The translations under genes were made by a program, and so were the position numbers. Below the pieces are notes generated by a model that saw nothing but the letters and a program-made list of their open reading frames with translations, did not search any database and was not told the DNA's origin. Positions 58,258 through 64,000 of a stretch of 64,000 bases of DNA are shown piece after piece. The stretch covers positions 558,001-622,000 of the forward strand of contig NZ_MTQN01000012.1 of NCBI RefSeq assembly GCF_001984195.1, read 5' to 3'. The DNA comes from Kribbella sp. ALI-6-A (lineage in GTDB: Bacteria; Actinomycetota; Actinomycetes; Propionibacteriales; Kribbellaceae). Within the stretch, counting starts at the first letter, position 1; each line of letters begins with the position of its first letter.

Positions 58258-58917
58258 CTAGCGCTGCGCCCCGCGCATGGAGCCCACCAGGCGTTCGCCG
58301 CCCACCATGCACAGTACGTTGCCATCAGCAACAGCTTGATCTTCCAGTACGACGTAGTACATGTCCAGACCCGACTGCTCGTACGGCTTGCCGACGAACT
58401 CCTGGAACGCGGTCGCACAGTGCTGGGTCGCCGAGGTGTTCTTCTGCTCGGTGGTCAGCCCGGTCATCGCCGCCTTCACCTTCGCGTACGCCTCGCCCGA
58501 GTGCGACGCGCCGCAGTCGGCGATGGTGACCGTGCGCAGGGTCTCGGCCGCCAGGTCGGCGTGGAAGCACTGCAGCACCCCGACCTCCGCGATCGGCACC
58601 GACCGGCCGATGCCCGCCTGCCGTTCGCCGTACAGGCCGAGTCCGGCGGCGACGGCGATCGCGATCACCCAGCAGCCGGACAGCGCCAGCGCGGCCTGCG
58701 CCATCCGCCGGCCGCGGTGACCGGAGCGACGGATCCGCCGCAGTGCCACCAGGGCCAGCGGGATCCCGGCCGGGATCAGGCCGGGCAGGCTGAACGCCAG
58801 CGCCGCGACGGCGAACCGGTCCAGCCGTCGCTGGGTCGGCGCCGGTACTCCCTCCAGCCACGACTCGGCCGGCGGCAGCGATCGCGCGGGCTCGATCGGC
58901 CGAGTCGGGTGGGTCAT
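58258..58917 (-). CDS. DUF4190/septum-formation-like membrane protein, shorter relative
   Basis: Protein of 219 residues with the same layout as the next gene: a short cytosolic N-terminus, two helices (FAVAALAFSLPGLIPAGIPL and AALALSGCWVIAIAVAAGLG) flanking RRIRRSGHRGRRM, then an outer domain with cysteines (GVLQCFHADL, IADCGASHSGE, TQHCATAF, NVLCMVGG). It ends 18 bp before the start of its relative, so they form one transcript. A link to cell division is suggested only by the domain name. Confidence 0.85.
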   Translation of the reverse strand: MTHPTRPIEPARSLPPAESWLEGVPAPTQRRLDRFAVAALAFSLPGLIPAGIPLALVALRRIRRSGHRGRRMAQAALALSGCWVIAIAVAAGLGLYGERQAGIGRSVPIAEVGVLQCFHADLAAETLRTVTIADCGASHSGEAYAKVKAAMTGLTTEQKNTSATQHCATAFQEFVGKPYEQSGLDMYYVVLEDQAVADGNVLCMVGGERLVGSMRGAQR

Positions 58918-58941
58918 CCAGTTCCTTCGCGACGGGCCGGT

Positions 58942-58958
58942 GGCTGGATTCCCCAGCC
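58942..58958 (-). terminator. Hairpin between holB and the DUF4190-like genes
   Basis: GGCTGG-ATTCC-CCAGCC (58942-58958) is a 6-bp stem with a 5-base loop, in the 151-bp gap (58918-59068) downstream of holB. Nothing else was found in the gap. Confidence 0.5.
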
Positions 58959-59068
58959 AGCCAGCACATCGGCCCGGTCCGTACCTTCGTTACATCGAGT
59001 CCGCACCTCAGACTCGTGTCTCACGCCTCGAACAGGCGGCGAGACCCGAGCCTGCTCCGGCGGGCCGA

Positions 59069-60238
59069 TCAGCCCTCGAAGAGCGCGATGGTCATCGCTT
59101 CCAGGGCGAGCAGCGGGGCGACGTTCATCTCGATCGCCTCCCGGCAGGCGGCCAGCGCGTCGATCCGGCGGATGGTCTGCTCGGGCGTGGTGCGCTCGGC
59201 GAACTGGACGATCGACGTGTGCAGCTCGGCGTTGATCAGCTCACTGCCCGCGCGCGTCTGGACCACCAGGACGTCGCGGTACAGCGCCATCAGGTCGACC
59301 AGTGACCGGTCGAGCACATCGCGTTCCCAGCGTTTGGCGCGGGCCTTCTGCTGCTCCTCGAGATCCTTCACCGCGGCCGCGGCCTCGCGGGGCTTGGCGC
59401 CCTTCGTGCCGACGCCGAGCGCCTGCTCCAGCGCGGCCCGTTCCTTCTCGTCGACCGCCGCGGCGCTGCCCTTCGCCTCTTCCTTGGCCGCCTCCGCCAG
59501 TTGCTGGGCCGCCTTGAGACAGGCCCCGAGATCGCGCAGCGCGAACGGCACCTCCAAGACCTTGGTCCGCCGCTCCCGCACGGTCTCGTCCCGGGCCAGC
59601 GCCCGCGCCCGCCCGATGTGCCCCTGCGCCGCGCGCGCCGCGAACCCGGCCAGCTCGGCGTCGACCCCGAGCGTGCGGCTCAGCATCTCGGCGACAGCGG
59701 GGACCGGTGGGGTGCGCAGCACGAGCAGCCGGCAGCGCGACCGGATCGTCGGTACGACGTCCTCGACCGTCGGCGCGCAGAGCACCCAGATGGTTTTCGG
59801 CCCCGGCTCCTCGATGCTCTTCAGCAACGCGTCGGCCGCCTGCTCGGTGAGCCGGTCGGCGTCCTCGACGACCATCACCTGCCAGCGGCCCTGCGTCGGG
59901 CTCATCGCCGCCCGCCGGATCAGCTCGCGGATCTCGCTGACCCGGATCGACAGCAGCTCGGTCCGGATCAGCGACACGTCCGGGTGGGCGCCGCTGAGCG
60001 CCGTACGGCACTCGTTGCACTCGCCGCAGCCCTCGTTCGCACACTGCAACGCGGCGGCGAAGGCTCGGCCCGCGTTCGACCGGCCGGATCCCGGCGGGCC
60101 GGTGATCAGCCACGCGTGCGTCATCCCGGCGGTCGCCGCGCCGCTCTCACCGCGCAACCGCGCCGCGGCCCCCGAGACCGCCCGCTGCAGGATCCCGACC
60201 GCGGGCTCCTGCCCGACCAAGTCGTCCCAAACACTCAT
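59069..60238 (-). CDS. holB: DNA polymerase III delta' subunit
   Basis: Clamp-loader subunit of 389 residues. The P-loop-like segment reads ITGPPGSGRSNAG, with arginine instead of lysine, consistent with the non-hydrolysing delta' chain. A zinc module has four cysteines in CANEGCGECNEC. Sensor regions VVEDADRLTEQAADALLKSI and RSRCRLLVLRTPP follow the AAA+ pattern. The start MSVWDDLVGQEPAVGILQRA is standard. The stop of the tmk fusion gene overlaps its ATG (60235-60238), so both are cotranslated. The C-terminal helical part carries an Ala/Glu/Lys-rich insertion at about 230-290. Confidence 0.95.
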   Translation of the reverse strand: MSVWDDLVGQEPAVGILQRAVSGAAARLRGESGAATAGMTHAWLITGPPGSGRSNAGRAFAAALQCANEGCGECNECRTALSGAHPDVSLIRTELLSIRVSEIRELIRRAAMSPTQGRWQVMVVEDADRLTEQAADALLKSIEEPGPKTIWVLCAPTVEDVVPTIRSRCRLLVLRTPPVPAVAEMLSRTLGVDAELAGFAARAAQGHIGRARALARDETVRERRTKVLEVPFALRDLGACLKAAQQLAEAAKEEAKGSAAAVDEKERAALEQALGVGTKGAKPREAAAAVKDLEEQQKARAKRWERDVLDRSLVDLMALYRDVLVVQTRAGSELINAELHTSIVQFAERTTPEQTIRRIDALAACREAIEMNVAPLLALEAMTIALFEG

Positions 60239-62223
60239 AGGTCCACCTTCGGGAGCATCGGGAGCAACCTCGCCTGGATCTGTTCAGCGATCTGTTCGCG
60301 GTCCTGGGTGGCGTCGACGACCAGGTAGTGCTGCGGTTCGGCCGCGGCGAGCTCCAGGAAGGCCGCGCGGACGCGCTCGTGGAAGTCCGCCGACTGTGCC
60401 TCGATCCGGTCGCGCTCCTCGAAGCGGCCGAGACCGCTCTTCGGTGGCAGGTCGAGCAGCACGGTCAGGTTCGGCCGCAGATCGTCGGTGGCCCAGCGGT
60501 TCACCCGCTCGACGTCCGACACGTCCAGGTCGCGGCCCGACCCCTGGTAGGCCAGCGCGGAGTCGACGTACCGGTCGGTGATCACCACCGAGCCCGCCTT
60601 GAGGGCCGGCTTGATCACCGAGTCGACGTGCTCGGCCTTGTCGGCGGCGTAGATCAGCGCCTCGGCCCGGTGCGAGATGTCGCCGGTGGCCGGGTCGAGC
60701 ACGATCTGCCGCAGCGTCTTGCCGAGATCGGTCGCGCCCGGCTCGCGGGTCAGCAGCACGTGCTGGCCGCGCTCCTGCAACCACTTCACCAGCAGCGCGG
60801 CCTGCGTCGACTTGCCCGCGCCCTCGCCACCTTCCAGCGCGATGAACAGGCCCGTGGTCGGATACACCCCCGGAGTCTTGCCGAAACTGCGCCGTACGTC
60901 GCGCCAGAACGGCACGCCCGGCCGGTCGTCCATCTGCTTCCAGGCGACCAGGCCGATCACGCCGGCCAGCACGGCCGCGATCAGCATCGTCAGGGCGGCG
61001 CCGTTGTAGCTGATCGAACGGTCGCCGATGCTCCAGGTCTGCCGGCCGATCGCGCCGGCGGCGAACGGCGCCACCGCCAGCGTCACCGCGAGCACGGTCC
61101 GGACCGCCGACTGCACGAACGCGAAGGTCCGGCCGCGCACGTTGTCGGGCACCTCCAGGCCGAGCAGCGTGTAACCCGACACCCAGGACGCGCCGGCGCA
61201 GAAGCCGAGCACGATCGCGATCATCGTGGCGATCTCGATCTGCTGGATCAGCGCCAGCCCGGCCAGCCCGATGCCGGAGCCGACCAGCCCGGCCGCGAAC
61301 AGGCGGCGCCGGCTCAGCCCGGAGAACAGCCGGGGCGCGAACCCCATGCCGAGCGCGAGACCACCGAAAACCGCGCCGAACAGCACGCCGTAGCCGGGGT
61401 CGCCGGCGTCCAGGTCCTCCACGTACGTGCGGCCGAGGCCGATCACGACCGCACCGGCCGCGAAGGCGCCGGAGATGCCGACCACCAGGCCGCGCACCAC
61501 CGGCGTGCCGGTGACGTAGGACCAGCCCTCGACCATCGTGCGCCACAACGTCGGGTGGCTCTCGTGCTCGTGGGCGCCGGCCCGGCCGATCTCGGCGACC
61601 GAGATGATCGCGAAGCCGGAAACCGCGAAGGTGGCCGCGTTCACGTAAACCGCGAGGTCGATCGCGAAGTCGCCCAGGCCGCGGGCGACCAGCGTGATCG
61701 CGGTGAAGATGACGGCGGCCGGCAGCGCACTGCCGTACGTCGTGATCAGGCTCAACTGGTTGGCGGCCTCGAGCCGGTGCCGGGGCACCAGGTTCGGCAC
61801 GCTGGCGTCCTTCGACGGGCCCCAGATCAGGCTGACGATCTCGATCAGCACGGTGGCGACCAGCACCCAGGTGAGCGTGCCGACGATCGGAATGCTGACG
61901 AAGAACGCCGCCCGGATCAGGTCGCCGACGATCATCGTCCAGCGCCGGTCCAGTCGGTCGGCGATCCAGCCCGCCACCGGTCCCATCACCAGCGCGGGCA
62001 GCACCCGCAGGAACAGCACGCCGCCGATCGCGAAGTTGGCCGCCTGGTAGTCGTCACCGGCGAAGTTCTTGGCCATCGCGGTGAGCGCGAGCAGCCCGAT
62101 CCAGTCGCCGAGGCTGGACAGCCCGAAGGCCACCCACAGGCGCCGGAACGCCCGGATCCGCAACACCGCCCGCAGGTCATGCGCCGGTGCAGGATCGGTC
62201 AACGGGTCATACACCTCCGGCAC
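60235..62223 (-). CDS. tmk: Thymidylate kinase fused to an MFS-like membrane domain
   Basis: Bifunctional protein of about 660 residues. The first 430 form a 12-helix MFS-like domain (LSSLGDWIGLLALTAMAKNF, AGWIADRLDRRWTMIVGDLI, GPSKDASVPNLVPRHRLEAA). The last 210 are dTMP kinase: P-loop IALEGGEGAGKSTQAA, LLTREPGATDLGKTLR, the DRY motif in VVITDRYVDSALAYQGSGRD and LTVLLDLPP. The kinase phosphorylates dTMP for DNA synthesis. Such fusions are known in several actinobacteria; the function of the membrane part is not established. Starts: GTG 62223, 62214 or 62247. Confidence 0.93.
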   Translation of the reverse strand: MPEVYDPLTDPAPAHDLRAVLRIRAFRRLWVAFGLSSLGDWIGLLALTAMAKNFAGDDYQAANFAIGGVLFLRVLPALVMGPVAGWIADRLDRRWTMIVGDLIRAAFFVSIPIVGTLTWVLVATVLIEIVSLIWGPSKDASVPNLVPRHRLEAANQLSLITTYGSALPAAVIFTAITLVARGLGDFAIDLAVYVNAATFAVSGFAIISVAEIGRAGAHEHESHPTLWRTMVEGWSYVTGTPVVRGLVVGISGAFAAGAVVIGLGRTYVEDLDAGDPGYGVLFGAVFGGLALGMGFAPRLFSGLSRRRLFAAGLVGSGIGLAGLALIQQIEIATMIAIVLGFCAGASWVSGYTLLGLEVPDNVRGRTFAFVQSAVRTVLAVTLAVAPFAAGAIGRQTWSIGDRSISYNGAALTMLIAAVLAGVIGLVAWKQMDDRPGVPFWRDVRRSFGKTPGVYPTTGLFIALEGGEGAGKSTQAALLVKWLQERGQHVLLTREPGATDLGKTLRQIVLDPATGDISHRAEALIYAADKAEHVDSVIKPALKAGSVVITDRYVDSALAYQGSGRDLDVSDVERVNRWATDDLRPNLTVLLDLPPKSGLGRFEERDRIEAQSADFHERVRAAFLELAAAEPQHYLVVDATQDREQIAEQIQARLLPMLPKVDL

Positions 62224-62310
62224 ACCCCAGAGCCTAGTCGGCCGCACCGACGAACCCGGCCGGCCGCCCCTCGCGTAGGCGGTCGAACGCGCTGGGTGAT
62301 GTTCAGCCGA

Positions 62311-63189
62311 TCACTCCGGGAGGCCCAGGCCCGCATTGACACAGGCTTGGACCAATCGGCGGACCGCGGTCGACTCGGTGTCGGCCCGCCAGACCAGGAC
62401 CAGTTCGCTCGGCGGCAGGTCGACGACCGGGACGATCCGGACGCAGGCCCGGGCCAGCACCGGAGCGTTGCCCTCAGCAAGCAGTACGACGCCCTGGCCG
62501 TCCGCCACCGCCTCGTACGTCGTCTCGACGTCCGCCACCACCCCACTGATGACCGGTGGCACCCCGCCTCGCTGCTCGACGGCCAGGAAGTGGTCGCGCA
62601 GCGGCCCGGCCGACGCGGGCAGTGCGAGCATCGGCTCGCCGGCGATCTCCGCGAACGTCACCGACTCCTGCCCCGCCAGCGGGTGCTTCTCCGCCAGCGC
62701 GACCATCCGTCGCTCCCGCGCCAGCGTCACCCACCGGTACGCCGACGGCTCCGGCAGCGGCAACCAGCAGAACGCAGCCTCCGTACTCCGGTCCGCCAGC
62801 CCGCAACTGGCGTCGGCCCACGACACCTGCCGCAGCTCCAGCTCGATCTGCTCGGGCAGTTGCGCGCGGATCCTCGGCAGCAAGTTCCGGCCAGGGCTGG
62901 TCTGCAGTCCGACCACCACACTGTTCGCCTGCCGAGCGAGTGCGTTCTGGGCCTCGTCCCACCGAGCCACGACCTCGCGTGCGTGGGGCAGGAAGACCGC
63001 ACCGGCAGGAGTCAGGCAGATGCCCCGGTTGTCCCGGCAGAGCAGCGTCTGCCCGAGACTCTTCTCGAGTGCGCGGACCTGCTTGGACAGTGCGGGCTGG
63101 CTGACGTACAGCCGCTCGGCGGCCGCGGTGAAGCTCGCGGCCTCGACCACCGCCAGGAAGTAGCGCAGGTCTCGCACGTGGGCGTCCAT
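62311..63189 (-). CDS. LysR-family transcriptional regulator
   Basis: Regulator of 292 residues. The winged helix (about 1-60) reads VRDLRYFLAVVEAASFTAAA, ERLYVSQPALSKQVRALEKS and LGQTLLCRDNRGICLTPAG. The effector domain (about 88-290) has two periplasmic-binding-like halves with RMVALAEKHPLAG and ADGQGVVLLAEG. It is divergent from the oxidoreductase gene starting 62 bp away, its presumed target. ATG 63189 or 63195 are both possible. The effector is unknown. Confidence 0.92.
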   Translation of the reverse strand: MDAHVRDLRYFLAVVEAASFTAAAERLYVSQPALSKQVRALEKSLGQTLLCRDNRGICLTPAGAVFLPHAREVVARWDEAQNALARQANSVVVGLQTSPGRNLLPRIRAQLPEQIELELRQVSWADASCGLADRSTEAAFCWLPLPEPSAYRWVTLARERRMVALAEKHPLAGQESVTFAEIAGEPMLALPASAGPLRDHFLAVEQRGGVPPVISGVVADVETTYEAVADGQGVVLLAEGNAPVLARACVRIVPVVDLPPSELVLVWRADTESTAVRRLVQACVNAGLGLPE

Positions 63190-63250
63190 AACCATCGGAT
63201 GTACCAGCAGGTCTTGGACCCGGCCGCCGGTCCGCCCGGAGGCTGGACGC

Positions 63251-64000
63251 ATGACCGTTCCCAGCGCGATGCGCGCGCTCGTCTTCGATCCTCCCGGCCT
63301 CCGGATGACGAAGGTCGCCGTGCCCGAACCCGACCCTTCCGAGGCGCTGGTCGCCATCCGGTACTCGAGTCTCAACTGGGTCGAGGTGGCCCGCACCGAG
63401 CTCGTGCACCAACCAGGTGACGTGATCGGGCGGGACTCGGCCGGCACGGTGGTTCGCGCGGCGGCGGACGGATCGGGTCCGGCGGTGGGAGACCGGGTGG
63501 TGGGGTTCCGGGCGCCTGGTGCGTGGGCGGAGTACCAGGCCATCGGCACCGAGGATCTGGCCGTCGTACCGGATTCCGTGGAGCTTGCTGCCGCCGCGGC
63601 ACTACCCGGTGCCGCAGTGAGCGCCCTGCAAGCCGTACGCCGGCTCAGCGCGCACCTGGCAGAGTCGCTGACAGGGCTGCGGGTGCTGGTTACCGGGGCG
63701 TCGGGTGGCGTCGGGCGCGCAGCGACTCAACTAGCCGCCCTGGCGGGAGCGGAGGTGATCGCAGCGGTCGGTACGCCGGAGCGGGGGGCCGGTCTGTCCA
63801 CCCTGGGAGCCGCAGAGGTCGTCACCGACCTGGCCCGCGTCGGCCCGGTGGACGGCGTGCTGGACATCGTCGGCGGCCAGACGCTGACCACGGCGTACGG
63901 GCTGCTGAAGCGTGGCGGGCTCGCACTATCCATCGGCAGCGCGGGTGGCGCGACCACGAGCTTCGACTTCGAGGCCGCTCGGCTGCGCGGTGGGCGCCGC
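63251..64000 (+). CDS. Zinc-independent quinone oxidoreductase/MDR enzyme (3' end missing)
   Basis: First 250 residues of a medium-chain dehydrogenase/reductase of the quinone oxidoreductase group, cut by the right edge. The N-terminal GroES-like domain has SSLNWVEVARTELVHQPGDV, IGRDSAGTVV and VGDRVVGF. The Rossmann part is RVLVTGASGGVGRAATQLAA, with GGLALSIGSAGG later. The zinc ligands of alcohol dehydrogenases are absent, so it is a NADPH-dependent enone or quinone reductase. It is divergent from the LysR gene. Confidence 0.92.
   Translation, partial: MTVPSAMRALVFDPPGLRMTKVAVPEPDPSEALVAIRYSSLNWVEVARTELVHQPGDVIGRDSAGTVVRAAADGSGPAVGDRVVGFRAPGAWAEYQAIGTEDLAVVPDSVELAAAAALPGAAVSALQAVRRLSAHLAESLTGLRVLVTGASGGVGRAATQLAALAGAEVIAAVGTPERGAGLSTLGAAEVVTDLARVGPVDGVLDIVGGQTLTTAYGLLKRGGLALSIGSAGGATTSFDFEAARLRGGRR

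Noticed and set aside
58918-59068. Possible leader RNA or small gene between holB and the DUF4190-like genes
   Set aside because: Only one short hairpin is found. The short open frames have no ribosome site and no recognisable product.
60328-63420. 1030-codon plus-strand open frame opposite the tmk fusion and LysR genes
   Set aside because: Shadow frame with no motif. The minus-strand proteins have P-loop, MFS and LysR motifs in order.
1-64000. CRISPR arrays, tRNA/rRNA genes, transposases, phage genes
   Set aside because: None recognised by eye. No regularly spaced repeats longer than 20 bp, no cloverleaf or rRNA-like segments, and no DDE or recombinase motifs in the encoded proteins. A tRNAscan and ISfinder search would settle it.

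Overview
The window is very GC-rich, densely packed actinobacterial chromosome with GTG starts, ATGA/GTGA overlaps between neighbouring genes and few U-tract terminators. The gene content (DUF3073 next to purF-purM, a tmk fused to an MFS transporter next to holB, a RicT-like PSP1 protein, a c-di-AMP riboswitch before a cell-wall hydrolase) fits Propionibacteriales. A Kribbella-like organism is my inference and was not tested by any search. I saw no rRNA, tRNA, insertion sequence, prophage or CRISPR array.

Layout. 0-4.3 kb: drug-efflux MFS (cut by the left edge) divergent from a TetR-GNAT pair, a YciI-like protein, and a secreted CSLREA/beta-helix protein with RTX-like repeats. 4.3-10.5 kb: threonine/serine dehydratase-like enzyme; two CRP-type boxes and a c-di-AMP riboswitch leading into an NlpC/P60 hydrolase; a NarL-type two-component system divergent from an ABC-2 transporter. 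10.5-15.2 kb: DUF3073, purM, purF, a tiny secreted peptide gene, and a divergent TrmB/LuxR-type regulator. 15.2-25.2 kb: SRPBCC protein, three-gene proton-translocating transhydrogenase, M20 peptidase, membrane Ser/Thr kinase divergent from two tandem paralogous exported proteins, and a phosphoesterase. 25.2-31.5 kb: a LytS/LytTR two-component system joined to one sodium/solute symporter, followed by a second DUF485-symporter pair. 31.5-39.7 kb: decayed flavoprotein, MarR/cupin pair, CYTH-CHAD protein, small membrane protein, methyltransferase, MocR regulator, MMPL exporter and its TetR. 39.8-45 kb: corrinoid-type ABC importer under a cobalamin riboswitch, and a lipoprotein. 45-51.5 kb: aldehyde dehydrogenase, phosphotransferase, peptidase E, MFS, bulb-lectin protein, SCP-like protein and an exported protein. 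51.5-62.3 kb: alpha/beta hydrolase lipoprotein, RicT-like protein, 2-oxo-acid decarboxylase divergent from a PucR regulator, two septum-formation-like membrane proteins, holB, tmk fusion. 62.3-64 kb: LysR divergent from a quinone oxidoreductase cut by the right edge.

The strongest candidate for something undescribed is the pair at 13.96-15.18 kb. A 46-codon gene with a strong ribosome site encodes a signal peptide followed by about 18 residues ending in CxxCW. It lies directly upstream of purF on the minus strand and is divergent from a TrmB/LuxR-type regulator. Other items of note are the tandem CRP boxes plus c-di-AMP riboswitch, the cobalamin riboswitch on a two-permease FecCD importer, an interspersed palindromic repeat present twice, three stacked perfect hairpins near 31.4 kb, and several well-formed repressor operators between divergent genes.
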